Shown: positions 31,361 to 41,885, numbered from the stretch's first letter. The stretch: 64,000 nt of DNA from a virus (IMGVR_UViG_3300031722_000008:96541-160540), one strand, 5' to 3'. The notes: generated by a model not told the origin, from the sequence alone. Program-made: numbers and translations.

Positions 31361-34036
31361 CTATACTTTTTCTCTACAATCTATAGTTATTTTCCAAGTT
31401 CCGAGTCCTTGAACATATACGCCCCTAGTAGGAACTTGACTTTTTAATGCAGGATTATTATTTAAAACTGATATAACTATACCATTTTCCTGAATCCTAA
31501 CTAAGGTTAAATAACTGTCATTAAGTGTTCCAACGCCTGGACACCAAATACCACCTACTTTAACAGTAACATTTGGCTTGGCAACTTTTTTAGGTGACAT
31601 AGGAACAAATAACAAAAGACCTACAGGATAACCATCTGTTATTGCCCATGTAATAGGATATCCATCCATTAAATAAATTTCCTCGTATATACTTTTATCT
31701 ATTAATGTATCCAGAACGGTATCGTGTACTTGTCTGCTGTCAACTTCTTCTTGTACTTGATTTAATACACTTATTATATCATAAACATAACTACAAGCTA
31801 TGCTACCTATTTGCGGTGCTTGCGTTGCTAGTATCTTGTAGTCAACGGTATAGGCTGCTGATGCGTCAAATCCGTTAGTACTTGCAAGCATATTTGCTTT
31901 ACCATATCCATTTGAATAGGCAGGATTAGTAGTCTGGTATATATTCCAAGCTGAACTATTATATATGCCATTCTTAAATATATTCAATACCCAATCTGAC
32001 TTATATCTAAACATACTACCACCAAGATCATTCATGTAGTAGAGACTATCAGTAGAGTTATACCATGGAGAATTAGCTTCCCCAATAACAATACCGCTGT
32101 CAATAAATAAATAATTGTCTCCTTCTTCTATTTGAGGTATATCTCCATGCACTCTACAATTAGCGTCTGTAAGTGTCTCAGGGTTAGTTAATTTGTAGTG
32201 CAATTGGTACCCCTCATATCCTGGGGCAATATTATTTATACAATAGCTAAGTATTCTTGTGTCAGTAGAACCATTATCTATCCTTACAACTTGTGAACCT
32301 GAAGGGGAACTAGCACCACAAGGAGTAGATAATGTCAAAGTGTTACCACTTATACTTCCTATAATTGCAGAACCTACTGTTCCTATATATACTGATTCAC
32401 CTGCAATAAACTTTGAACCATCTGCAACTACTAAGGTTGTTGAATTAGCCGCATAAGCTGAAGTCGCAGTGGTTTGAGGTACTACTAAAGGTAAACTTCC
32501 ATCAACTAAACTTGCCCATATGAAGTATCTATTGCTAGCATTTGGACCTCCCCATGACTTCCAACCATTCATCCATGCTTTTATCTCGTTTGAATTAGGA
32601 TTTATTCCTTCTGCAAATCCTGTATCCACATCTTTAACTGCTAAATACATGTCGTTGAGAGCATCAAGACAACTTACATCTTTTGAGTTTGCATCAAATA
32701 CGTCTTGATGTGCCAATACACTTCCATCATATTTGACAACTTTTTCTGAGAACGCAACTCCTCTTAAAGCAGAAACCGAGCTTGGAATTCTTATGGATTT
32801 TGCACCAGTTAAATCAGAGCCAAATTGCCAAGCATAGTCTTTACCGAACAAAGGCGATGGGTGCTTCACATTCTTTGACCCATCTACTTTTCCATTTTCG
32901 TAAGTAACGCTATCACCGTCAGCTAGTTTAGTTTCTAGAACTACTCTTTCTATCTCACTTGATTTATAGAAAGCTGGAGCAACTGTTCCTTCTACCAACA
33001 TAATGGAATCAAAATAAGCAGTTCCGACAGTAGAGGAATATCTAACAATTCTTATAGATGTATTGTTTCCACTATTGAATGTTCCAACTCCATTGAATAA
33101 TGTGACAGAGCCATCCAAATTATCAACCTTAATTTTAGCAGTCCCAGTACCATTACTTAGGTTTGCACTTAAGACGTAATCAGTATTAGGTCTAACATTA
33201 ATTATTTCAAATTCTGAATCGCTTATTGCGGAATTTGAAAACTTGAATTTACCGTTTTCCACTATCGATTTACCATTAGCATATGACACCCATCCTGCTG
33301 ATCCGTCTTCAGTGTTACCATTTATGACTAAGTTATTATGGCGAATCTCAAAATAAGGATTAGTAAGGCAAGCATAGCTGTCAACGTAAGGCGAAGGTAC
33401 AAAACTAGAATCTGCATACTGTGCTGCGGTTATCTCTTCTAACATAGCGCCATCAACATATGCATACTTACCATTTTCAGTGAATCCAAATGGGTGCAAC
33501 AGTATACTAGTTGCGTTCACTAGTTCACTTGGTTGTAGCTTTATAAAACACCTAGTAAACTTAGTTGAATCAGTAACTACTCCTGCACCTTTCCATCCTT
33601 TCGGATTAGCTCCATTAATTATTTCTGCCGATAATTGAATTCCCGCTGCAGTATTTCCATTTTTAATATATGAACTAAGACAGTAATATTTTGTTTTGTC
33701 CATTATTGATATTGCTTCTTTGAATAAATTTGAACCCTCTGCGCTATTACCCGTAACTTTTATTCCATTGCTACCAAACACTTTGTTTGAAGAGTCCAAT
33801 GTTAATACTGCATTCCATGTGCCCCATTTACTCACATCTTCACAATTCCCATCACGCCCCAATAAATTAACAATTGTCTTTCCCTTTATAGTGAACTTAG
33901 GAGAAGTGTTAGTTCTCCCAGTACTCTTTATTACATTATTCATACCGAACCCTATTACAGGGTTCACTGTATTTACTTTATCAAGTTCTGCTAAGAACTC
34001 TGGACTCATATCTTCTCTTTTTAATATTCCTGACAT
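31361..34036 (-). CDS. Tail fibre / receptor-binding protein with carbohydrate-binding-like modules
   Basis: An 891-aa protein. The N-terminal 50 aa probably attaches to the baseplate or fibre partner. At least two beta-sandwich modules follow: LLGRDGNCEDVSKWGTW to YVDGAMLEE (about 50-205), and NLVINGNTEDGSAGW to YFDSIMLVEG (about 235-350). Both carry the N/G-x-D...W and final D-x-I/M-L pattern of phage carbohydrate-binding modules. The C-terminal 550 aa is beta-rich with many Tyr and Trp and probably contains the receptor-binding tip. AGGAGG precedes the ATG. Confidence 0.8.
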   Translation of the reverse strand: MSGILKREDMSPEFLAELDKVNTVNPVIGFGMNNVIKSTGRTNTSPKFTIKGKTIVNLLGRDGNCEDVSKWGTWNAVLTLDSSNKVFGSNGIKVTGNSAEGSNLFKEAISIMDKTKYYCLSSYIKNGNTAAGIQLSAEIINGANPKGWKGAGVVTDSTKFTRCFIKLQPSELVNATSILLHPFGFTENGKYAYVDGAMLEEITAAQYADSSFVPSPYVDSYACLTNPYFEIRHNNLVINGNTEDGSAGWVSYANGKSIVENGKFKFSNSAISDSEFEIINVRPNTDYVLSANLSNGTGTAKIKVDNLDGSVTLFNGVGTFNSGNNTSIRIVRYSSTVGTAYFDSIMLVEGTVAPAFYKSSEIERVVLETKLADGDSVTYENGKVDGSKNVKHPSPLFGKDYAWQFGSDLTGAKSIRIPSSVSALRGVAFSEKVVKYDGSVLAHQDVFDANSKDVSCLDALNDMYLAVKDVDTGFAEGINPNSNEIKAWMNGWKSWGGPNASNRYFIWASLVDGSLPLVVPQTTATSAYAANSTTLVVADGSKFIAGESVYIGTVGSAIIGSISGNTLTLSTPCGASSPSGSQVVRIDNGSTDTRILSYCINNIAPGYEGYQLHYKLTNPETLTDANCRVHGDIPQIEEGDNYLFIDSGIVIGEANSPWYNSTDSLYYMNDLGGSMFRYKSDWVLNIFKNGIYNSSAWNIYQTTNPAYSNGYGKANMLASTNGFDASAAYTVDYKILATQAPQIGSIACSYVYDIISVLNQVQEEVDSRQVHDTVLDTLIDKSIYEEIYLMDGYPITWAITDGYPVGLLLFVPMSPKKVAKPNVTVKVGGIWCPGVGTLNDSYLTLVRIQENGIVISVLNNNPALKSQVPTRGVYVQGLGTWKITIDCREKV

Positions 34037-34051
34037 TATTCATTCCTCCTT

Positions 34052-36616
34052 CTATGCTATAGTAGTAGCTACAATTACATTAGAGCTGTTTAATGACCAA
34101 TATACTATATATCCATCACTTCTTTTCTCTATAGTAGTAGTATAATCTCTGCTTTCTAGAGCTGTCACAGCAGATATATTTTTAGTTCTCATAAATTTTA
34201 CGAGTAAATTTGCCTTGTTATTTCCAAATGTATTTCCGTTTACGGAACTTTGTAGGTGATTATAGTTGCAGACTGTTCCAAATATATTATAACTACAGTC
34301 ACAAGATAAATTGTTTCCACCGCATCCATTACCAAACGTGTTGTTAAAACTATCACTTGCCATATAATTGTCATTACAGCTATCCCCAAATGTATTATGA
34401 TGACATCCACCAGCAAAACTGTTATTACAACAACTTGAGACAAAATTATTTGAATAGCATGTTGAACCGAATGTGTTACTACCACAGTTTGCACCAAATG
34501 TATTATTGTTACAATTTGCTCCAAATATATTAGAGGCACAACCAGTTCCAAATGTAGTATGGTGACAATCACTACCAAAAACATTTCCACTACAGTTGTC
34601 TGCTAGCACAGAGGCGTTAAAGGCTACTCCAAATATGTTATTGCAACATGTAGTACCTAAAATATTATTATAGAAGCTACTCATGAACATATTACTATTA
34701 CTATTTCTGCCTATTATATTTGAATAACAGTTAGCTCCAAATGTATTAGCTCCACAGCCACTCTTTAGTATATTATTATAACAAGCCCCTCCAAATATAT
34801 TATTCCCAACTGATGCTTCAAATGTATTATCATAGCAACTTGAACCAAAGGAGTTATAATTGCAGTTATTTCCAAATATATTTCTGAAACAGTTTGAACC
34901 AAATGAGTTTCTCATAGTGTCACCTAAAAATGTATTGAGGTCAAACTCACTACCAAAGTCACAACTATAGCAGTATCCAAAGAAAGTATTACTGTAACAG
35001 CCACTTCCAAATGAACAAGTCATTACATCTCCCATAAAGACATTATTAGGTAATAAATATTTGGGATTGTATGATCCATATATAGTAGCTCCGATAGTAA
35101 TTCTATCATGACTCTTCATAAATGTTAGGTATTCTTTATACGTGGCAGACTTCTGCAAGGTGATATCCTGTGTTCCTGTAGTACTGACCTTTAAATCTCT
35201 TAGCATAGCTCCTACAGTTATGTCTTGATATACTGGTATAAAAAATGCACTATCTGTAGCACTTGAAGGTGCAGTATCAAATCTCCAAGCTTTGTATATT
35301 GCGTTGCCACTCTTATATAAAACATTAGGGAGGGCTATTCCGCTAGTCCACACTGAATAGTTAGTTAGTGTTGTGCCTATTAGATATTGACTAGGATTTG
35401 GTAGATACCTAGCCCACAACATTGTTCTCCAGTCCAGAGGTGCATTTGTGCTAACATTAGGACTTTCATCTATTCTTCTAAGTATAAATCCTGTCCTGCT
35501 TGTAGTACCATCTTCGCACAAGTTTAATGAAAAATCATAGTGGATTGTGTCCTGTGGGTAGTCCAGTGAACTACATACTTTTGCAAATGTACTGTCGCTA
35601 ATAGCTGTAAGAACTAATCTTTCAACTGCCATTTCTTTTATAGCAAGTGTATCAGGTTGTTGATACTTAGTTCTGTAATCACTAAGTACGTATTGAGTTC
35701 CTGGAACTAATGTCTTGTTAGTGACCATCAAAGCTAATTCTGTATAAGTCTTGGTTTGTTGTTTCATATCATCAAGACCTTGAACTCTGTTCGAAGGAAC
35801 TGAATTAATTGCTAAAACTGCTCCTGCTACAGCTCCTTCTGTTCCCATTGGAACATTCTTAAATATATACATTTGAACCCAAGAGCCTATCGATACACCT
35901 TCAGTTAATGTTATATATCCTTTTGTTATAGAGTTATCAGGATTCTCAATTGGATTAGTTATAGAAAAACCAGTCCGAAGTGGAATTGCACTATTCTTTG
36001 CAAGAATCAATGTATCTGTATCTTTATCAAACTGCTCATAAGGAATATCAAACTTAGTTTGATTATTCACAGTAGCTTGCTTTTCATATGGGTAAACAAC
36101 TAATTTAGGTATTCCTGTTTCTGTAACCAATTGTACTTGATTATCAGTATATTGCTTTGCGTGTTCTTCAACCAAAGCAATGTTCTCTTGTATAACTTCG
36201 TCAATATAAACACTCATATCCTTAAGAGATAATAGTGCCTTAGCTACATCAATAGATATAATCTTCATGTTAGCCATATTGATTGTCGCAATTGTAAGTG
36301 CGGTTTCATCAGTAGATTCAGCATTTGATATTGTAAATTCAACCCTTTTATCAACATGAGTGTAAGTCATTTGAAGATATAATTTTCCGAAAGATAACAT
36401 CGAAGGATCGATTTCTATAATTCTTGTTGCAGCATCTTCTTCTATAAATGCACCAGTAATTACGCATCTTCCTGGAGGCAACGAAATCGATGTGTCCGAA
36501 GCTTTCGTTGCCTCGAAGCCAAACATTCTTGCATTGCTACCAACAATAAGATCAATCTTATCATTCAATGCTTTACTTGTTAATTTTTCTTGAAATTTAG
36601 TATTTATAATAATCAT
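34052..36616 (-). CDS. Tail fibre with 30-copy nonapeptide beta-solenoid
   Basis: An 854-aa protein. Residues 1-530 are a mixed fibre region, with an N-terminal T4-like collar or attachment segment and a helical VALVEEHAKQYTDN-like stretch near 145. Residues 531-800 are 30 gapless copies of a 9-residue unit, consensus C-x-x-N-x-F-G-x-x, with 21 copies starting in Cys. This predicts a stiff beta-solenoid with inward Phe and stacked Asn and Cys ladders. A 54-aa cap follows, with SDGYIVYW. GGAG precedes the ATG. It is probably a host-contact fibre. Confidence 0.75.
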   Translation of the reverse strand: MIIINTKFQEKLTSKALNDKIDLIVGSNARMFGFEATKASDTSISLPPGRCVITGAFIEEDAATRIIEIDPSMLSFGKLYLQMTYTHVDKRVEFTISNAESTDETALTIATINMANMKIISIDVAKALLSLKDMSVYIDEVIQENIALVEEHAKQYTDNQVQLVTETGIPKLVVYPYEKQATVNNQTKFDIPYEQFDKDTDTLILAKNSAIPLRTGFSITNPIENPDNSITKGYITLTEGVSIGSWVQMYIFKNVPMGTEGAVAGAVLAINSVPSNRVQGLDDMKQQTKTYTELALMVTNKTLVPGTQYVLSDYRTKYQQPDTLAIKEMAVERLVLTAISDSTFAKVCSSLDYPQDTIHYDFSLNLCEDGTTSRTGFILRRIDESPNVSTNAPLDWRTMLWARYLPNPSQYLIGTTLTNYSVWTSGIALPNVLYKSGNAIYKAWRFDTAPSSATDSAFFIPVYQDITVGAMLRDLKVSTTGTQDITLQKSATYKEYLTFMKSHDRITIGATIYGSYNPKYLLPNNVFMGDVMTCSFGSGCYSNTFFGYCYSCDFGSEFDLNTFLGDTMRNSFGSNCFRNIFGNNCNYNSFGSSCYDNTFEASVGNNIFGGACYNNILKSGCGANTFGANCYSNIIGRNSNSNMFMSSFYNNILGTTCCNNIFGVAFNASVLADNCSGNVFGSDCHHTTFGTGCASNIFGANCNNNTFGANCGSNTFGSTCYSNNFVSSCCNNSFAGGCHHNTFGDSCNDNYMASDSFNNTFGNGCGGNNLSCDCSYNIFGTVCNYNHLQSSVNGNTFGNNKANLLVKFMRTKNISAVTALESRDYTTTIEKRSDGYIVYWSLNSSNVIVATTIA
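34217..35026 (-). repeat. 30 tandem 27-bp units encoding the nonapeptide solenoid
   Basis: Thirty in-frame 27-bp units with no insertion or deletion. The DNA has diverged widely while the C-x-x-N-x-F-G-x-x pattern is kept, so selection is on the protein. Confidence 0.9.
36475..36514. repeat. 12-bp perfect inverted repeat inside the solenoid fibre gene
   Basis: GAGGCAACGAAA (36475-36486) and TTTCGTTGCCTC (36503-36514) with a 16-nt loop, about 35 codons into the gene. Confidence 0.85.
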
Positions 36617-36634
36617 TTAAATTCTCCTTTCATC

Positions 36635-37141
36635 CTAGAATTCTATAGCCCAAGATATTTGAAGTGAAAAGTTAGAGCTACTCTTAAGTGAAACAGTGTC
36701 GAAAGTATGTCTCGCAAATATCGTAGCATCTCCAAAGTGTAAACCACATTCATTTACTAATGAATCTATTTCGTCACAATCAAATAATGCAGTGAATGTA
36801 ACCTTTGGATTTGTACCAGCTAAGTTAGTAGTTGCAGCTGCAATATTGACTGCTTTGATTTTACTTAATAAATCTGTATCACCATCAACAGGGTCTATTG
36901 GATTAAATGCATTAACACCTAAATCAGAAGTTCCTCCTTTTCCGATAGACATATCAGTAATTTTAACATCTAGGTTTTCACCTGCTAATGCTCTGATTAG
37001 GAATGAACGTCCGAGCTTAACTATTAGATTGTGATCTGTATGCTCATATGCAATCTCACCAGTTGTTTTATTTATAAGCCTTTTAGTAACTGTTCCTTTT
37101 CCCGAAAAGGAATCTTTAAATATTTTTCCATTTTGAATCAT
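36635..37141 (-). CDS. Baseplate/fibre-associated structural protein
   Basis: A 168-aa beta-rich protein (FSGKGTVTKRLINKTTGEIAYEHTDHNLIV) that ends with a hydrophobic strand pair. Position between the baseplate repeat protein and the fibres suggests a connector or fibre-attachment protein. AGGAGG precedes the ATG. No exact family is named. Confidence 0.65.
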   Translation of the reverse strand: MIQNGKIFKDSFSGKGTVTKRLINKTTGEIAYEHTDHNLIVKLGRSFLIRALAGENLDVKITDMSIGKGGTSDLGVNAFNPIDPVDGDTDLLSKIKAVNIAAATTNLAGTNPKVTFTALFDCDEIDSLVNECGLHFGDATIFARHTFDTVSLKSSSNFSLQISWAIEF

Positions 37142-37159
37142 CTTTTTACCTCCTCATGA

Positions 37160-39286
37160 TTAGCTTTTTGGGATAAACTTCAATTCTATTGTATCATTCA
37201 TTACAATCATATCACAATAATCCTCACCATCAAAGATTGAATCACGATCTATATTTTTATTAGTGTAACACCTATCCAATACCATTAGTCCTAGTGATAA
37301 CTTAGCTGTATCCCTTGTATCAATCTTATCACAATAATTAGAATTATCAAAGTCAGTATTGTTATCAAAATAAAGATCCTTTAGGATCTGATTAGTATTT
37401 AGGATATCTCCTATTTCTATGCTGATGCTTGATTTGATTTCTTCTTGTGGATTTATATTGTCTAATATTATTGCTACAGATGTCATATTAAGTCCGTTAT
37501 CAGTTAAGCTTATTTGGTCAGCTAAATCCTCGCCATCGAAGCTCATATTATTATCTGTAACTTTATTGCTCTCATATACATCCGCTATTTTTAAATCCAA
37601 TATCAAATCTAAAGTATCTTTTGGGTCAATACTATCGCAATTACAATCTCCATCGCACTCTGCATTTTCATCAAAATAATATTCGGGAGATTTATTATTA
37701 ATATTGAAAATATCTTGAACTGCCAAATCTAAATCTGACTTTATCCAATTTTGCGATGTTAAATTATCTTTTAATTTTGATATTGTTTCTATCGATATTT
37801 CTGTATCCGTAAAACTTGCTGCATCGCAATAATTTTCTCCATCAACATAAAATTCATTATCCAAGTTTGCGTTGCTAATATTTTTTTCTGTTATCTCTAA
37901 TACTACATCTTTCTTAGTCTCATCAAAGCCAATTACAAAATCAAGATGAGTATCATCAATAGTTTCATCATAGTATCTATCTTCGTCAGTATAGATACCC
38001 CTACTATAGTAATAATCACATACGTCAGTAATATTCAGACCTAATGTAAATTTCTCAAATGATTCTTTATATTCTAATATTTCTCTTAGTACTTTTACTG
38101 ATGTCATTATTACCTCAGAATCATTCATAACCATCTTGTCGCATTCAGCGCTATCACTGTCTGCGTAAAGTTCACCATCTAACCATGTAGGACATTTACC
38201 ATCTTTTCTATATACTTCCCATCCATCGTAAAGAGTTAATCCTTGTAATAATTGTTGACTATCCGAATAGTTAAGTTTATCATTACCATCTATTTTCATT
38301 AATGTAGTTAGATTAACAACATCTTCCATATATTTTAAATTCAAAATATCGCTAATTATAAGCTTAGGAGAGAATATGAAATTAGTGTGAGCTGGTTTTA
38401 TCTCTGAGAAAAATTTTCTGATGTATTGTAATTTTTCTGATTTATACAAAAACGAAACTGGCATGGATATCACAAAATCATTAGAAGTGTAATCCTTTAT
38501 TGTTTGGTTATAGCTCCAAAATTTCTTATCTATTGTGGCATTGTATTTATCTATAATTTTTATATCTTCTAATGATTTATACTTACCTAATGAAGTTTCC
38601 AGTTTACTTATAGTTGGACCACCTGCCGCAGCTTCAATAAAACCTTTCATCGTTTCATTATAATCAGGTTTAGTGAAATCTTCACAGAATGGTATATCTA
38701 ATGGCAATCCAAGTTTATTTTCCGAAACATTAGCATCTACAACTATATTTTTTAAAATTAAGAATTTTCTTTGATAAGCATCATCTAAAGAAAATTCTTT
38801 AAGTAGAATTATTTTATTATCTCTAAAAACATAATCCACATCTAGAACAAAAGGATTGTTAGTCATATCACATAATTCAAAATCTATTATGTCATAATTC
38901 ATTACCTCTGTTTTATTATTATCAGGTAATTTAATTACACTTGTGAGTATTATGGAATACCCTGCTATATCTAATAGATTAGCTTTTTCTGTTTTTGACA
39001 TATTATCCCACATTTCTCTCTTCGCATCAAAAGAGAGATGTGGACTGATACCTATAGATGTTAGTAGTGTCGTGTTATTAAGTAATGAATTTATTGTATA
39101 CATTACACTTGTTACATCTATTCTTTGAAAACGTATTGTTTTATAAGTTAATATTTTCGAAACGATACTATTTCTATCAACTTCCCTGACTTGAGCATTA
39201 AGTATATCAAAGATACCTTTATAGGCTTTTTCTAAAATAGAAACCTGATCTTTGTTATACAGAAAGTCTTTGTAGAAATCATTCAT
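37160..39286 (-). CDS. Baseplate-associated protein with acidic repeats
   Basis: A 708-aa protein. The N-terminal 340 aa is unique and helical; MNDFYKDFLYNKDQVSI suits a baseplate wedge tail. From about residue 350 to the end come at least six diverged units with the pattern [YFI]-[VFA]-D-G-E-x-Y-C-D-x4-D-[TS] followed by a strand and short helix. Examples are YVDGENYCD, SFDGEDLAD and IFDGEDYCD. The repeats are very acidic and might bind Ca2+. It follows baseplate J by 15 nt. Function inferred from context. Confidence 0.65.
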   Translation of the reverse strand: MNDFYKDFLYNKDQVSILEKAYKGIFDILNAQVREVDRNSIVSKILTYKTIRFQRIDVTSVMYTINSLLNNTTLLTSIGISPHLSFDAKREMWDNMSKTEKANLLDIAGYSIILTSVIKLPDNNKTEVMNYDIIDFELCDMTNNPFVLDVDYVFRDNKIILLKEFSLDDAYQRKFLILKNIVVDANVSENKLGLPLDIPFCEDFTKPDYNETMKGFIEAAAGGPTISKLETSLGKYKSLEDIKIIDKYNATIDKKFWSYNQTIKDYTSNDFVISMPVSFLYKSEKLQYIRKFFSEIKPAHTNFIFSPKLIISDILNLKYMEDVVNLTTLMKIDGNDKLNYSDSQQLLQGLTLYDGWEVYRKDGKCPTWLDGELYADSDSAECDKMVMNDSEVIMTSVKVLREILEYKESFEKFTLGLNITDVCDYYYSRGIYTDEDRYYDETIDDTHLDFVIGFDETKKDVVLEITEKNISNANLDNEFYVDGENYCDAASFTDTEISIETISKLKDNLTSQNWIKSDLDLAVQDIFNINNKSPEYYFDENAECDGDCNCDSIDPKDTLDLILDLKIADVYESNKVTDNNMSFDGEDLADQISLTDNGLNMTSVAIILDNINPQEEIKSSISIEIGDILNTNQILKDLYFDNNTDFDNSNYCDKIDTRDTAKLSLGLMVLDRCYTNKNIDRDSIFDGEDYCDMIVMNDTIELKFIPKS

Positions 39287-39301
39287 TTAACGCTCACCAC
39301 C

Positions 39302-41125
39302 TTAAGAATTAATTATAGATATCGAAAATCTATTTGCGTTCAATATTGGGTATTCTATTTTCTCAATAGGTAATACACCATCAATTGCTTTTTGACTTCC
39401 ATCTGTAGGTATCTCTTCTTTAATATCGCTTGGCATATAAAATACTTCAAAAGGTAATGGAATGTAATTTATCATATCTTTAACCGATACATCTGTATAT
39501 AGCCAACCAACTAAATCAGATTCTTCTACGGTATCACCCATTTTGTAATTACTGAAATATGAAATTATAGAAGCTTTTATTCTAGTTTCAAGAACCTTCC
39601 TATCCATACTCTTATATACTGCTGTAGGCTTAACTCTAAATTGAATACTTACTGGAACTGGTATAGCTTCCTTACCTATTACATCAGTAGTTATAATTCT
39701 GTTATTGACTAAATTTAATGAATCTCTTAAACGCCTTAATGTCCTGTTCGATGTATATCCAATTAATATTGGCATTCCATTGAAAAATTCCGAGCATTCC
39801 TCACTCTTTATTACTAGGGTACACTCTTCATTTGTAGTACCTGAAATGCCCACTTTGTTTATACTTATTCTTCTATCCATTTCAGTTATAGTAGTTCCCT
39901 TTACATCAATTAAAGAATCTACTGATACTACTGGACTAGCTAGATTTGTTTCGGTTAAGCCAATATCGAAATATCTTTCGCTGTCAGTTTGAACTCCACT
40001 TATTTTGTACGAATATGCTATTTTCATTTGACTTAATATTCCGTTGGAATAAGAACATTCTCCGGTATTATCAATAACTAATCTTGTCTTTCCGGTGCTT
40101 TCTCCAAAAAACTGACTATCTGTTACTGCTGTCACTTCTTTTATTTTTACAGTTTTTGTTGAGTCAGTTAGATTGTATATTTTTATACTGTTTTCAGGAT
40201 TTACTACATCCATTAGGTCAGCAAATTTACAATCAAGAAGTAAAACATCATTATTCAATGTTGTTGATATTTGATTCGTATCATAAACACAACCCTTAAG
40301 ATATAAGTCTACCATTCCACCTACATGTCTAGGTACAATTTCTCCACTATCGCTGAGAACTTTTAAAATATCTCTGGTCATATATTTGTCCTTATATCCA
40401 GAAACATAAACATCTTCAATTTCATTGAATAATTCAAGTATGAAATTTTTATATCCAGGGGCTGTACCTAACTGTCTTGATAAATAGAATTCCCTAATTC
40501 TATTAGCATAATCAACATTAGTTTCTTGATCCAAGCCATCAATGACATCAAACTTATTTACGCAAGAAACCATCGAGTTTGATATAAATGTTTTTGTGAA
40601 AATTATTTCTCCCGCGGTGATGTTATATTTTGTCCCAATTTCTATCGCTGTAATAGGAATGTCTATTTCATATGCAAGATTATTCTTGTTGTAATTTCTT
40701 TGCATATCTGCGGCATACAGAAGTATCGTTGATTTAGTTTGATATTGCAATCCTGAATTTGTAGTAAATGTTGCTCCTGTAGGAATTTTTATAACGAAGT
40801 CAGGATCGTCTAAATTTAAATTAGTGAATTTAAGAGTCAAAGCTGTCGTTGCTGCATAGCCCTTTTTTCTGATTGTAAAATAATTACCTTCACCTATTTC
40901 GTCTAGCTCTGATTCTGTTAAATATTGAGCATTTGATAAGTTAGATTTTAACTCCAATCTATTTAACGATTCAACGAATGGAGTGATTAATTTGATGATT
41001 GGTTTTATGAATAAATCATCAAAAGGAGAATTATCGCTTGTATCTATGTCAGGGTAATATTGTTTAATTGTATCAATTATATATCCCCTAACTATGCTTT
41101 CTAAGTCTAGAACATTTGTAACCAT
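39302..41125 (-). CDS. Baseplate J-like wedge protein
   Basis: A 607-aa protein with the baseplate J pattern: PTGATFTTNSGLQYQT near 115, PITAIEIGTKYNITAGEI near 160, and DVIDGLDQETNVDYANRIREFYLSR near 200, followed by GTAPGYKNFI. P2 gpJ and T4 gp6 have the same core. It forms the ring of the contractile-tail baseplate. AGGTGG precedes the ATG. Confidence 0.9.
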   Translation of the reverse strand: MVTNVLDLESIVRGYIIDTIKQYYPDIDTSDNSPFDDLFIKPIIKLITPFVESLNRLELKSNLSNAQYLTESELDEIGEGNYFTIRKKGYAATTALTLKFTNLNLDDPDFVIKIPTGATFTTNSGLQYQTKSTILLYAADMQRNYNKNNLAYEIDIPITAIEIGTKYNITAGEIIFTKTFISNSMVSCVNKFDVIDGLDQETNVDYANRIREFYLSRQLGTAPGYKNFILELFNEIEDVYVSGYKDKYMTRDILKVLSDSGEIVPRHVGGMVDLYLKGCVYDTNQISTTLNNDVLLLDCKFADLMDVVNPENSIKIYNLTDSTKTVKIKEVTAVTDSQFFGESTGKTRLVIDNTGECSYSNGILSQMKIAYSYKISGVQTDSERYFDIGLTETNLASPVVSVDSLIDVKGTTITEMDRRISINKVGISGTTNEECTLVIKSEECSEFFNGMPILIGYTSNRTLRRLRDSLNLVNNRIITTDVIGKEAIPVPVSIQFRVKPTAVYKSMDRKVLETRIKASIISYFSNYKMGDTVEESDLVGWLYTDVSVKDMINYIPLPFEVFYMPSDIKEEIPTDGSQKAIDGVLPIEKIEYPILNANRFSISIINS

Positions 41126-41144
41126 GATTACACCACCTTTTAAA

Positions 41145-41885
41145 TTAATTGTTTACCATGAACGAGAAGGCTACGGTCTTGCCTAATTTGTTTCGCACTT
41201 GAGTTGTTATATAACAAGTACACTCCTCTCTAACAAATATTATATCTTTTACCTCAACAGAATCCAAAGCCTCTTCCAGAGAAACGGCATTTCCTGCATT
41301 AATTTGTTCTAATTGAGATCTCATAATTTGATCTCCAACATCTTGTATTGATGATGAAATTGATAAAGATAATTCTATTTCATTATACACATTTTCAGCT
41401 AATATATCAGTTATGTTGCTTCCATAACCATCAGCTTGTTTCTCTGTAAAAAGAACTTTAATAAAATCTTGTGATAGTTTCGCAACACCACTAATTGTTT
41501 CAGCATCATTTGAATTAAATAAATCTACGTACCATCCATTATTACCACATCTCTCGCATATCTCACTCTTAGATTTTCTTGTTACTGTTTTTACATAAGC
41601 ACCCCTTATATAATAATTTTGTCCTACAGAAGGACAATTATTATTTTGGTCAATCCATTCTATTATATTGATTGATACCTTTTGTTTGTAATCAACATTT
41701 GGGGAATATTCCGTATTCTTTGATTCATTCAAAAGCTCATCTATTCTGATAAATTCAATATTAGTAGGAACCTTGTCAGGGAAACCTACAATCACATTTC
41801 TTGTCATTAAAATATCTCCATATTCTTTTGTTGTATCTACAATGATGTGGTCACAAGGATAAACTATTTTAGGCGCTAAACTCAT
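41145..41885 (-). CDS. Baseplate protein with CxxC zinc-like site
   Basis: About 246 aa from ATG 41885 (AAAGGAG upstream; start overlaps the previous stop as ATGA). ICERCGNNGWYVDLF (near 115) is a single zinc-ribbon-like knuckle, also seen in the neck protein at 58753. A second Cys pair CTC lies near the end. It lies directly upstream of baseplate J, where a gp25- or wedge-like protein is usual, but I cannot assign it to that family. Confidence 0.6.
   Translation of the reverse strand: MSLAPKIVYPCDHIIVDTTKEYGDILMTRNVIVGFPDKVPTNIEFIRIDELLNESKNTEYSPNVDYKQKVSINIIEWIDQNNNCPSVGQNYYIRGAYVKTVTRKSKSEICERCGNNGWYVDLFNSNDAETISGVAKLSQDFIKVLFTEKQADGYGSNITDILAENVYNEIELSLSISSSIQDVGDQIMRSQLEQINAGNAVSLEEALDSVEVKDIIFVREECTCYITTQVRNKLGKTVAFSFMVNN

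Noticed and set aside
34240-34590. Open frame of 116 codons on the - strand in the solenoid region
   Set aside because: It is another frame of the 27-bp repeats; the Cys/Asn/Phe-Gly pattern is only in the main frame.
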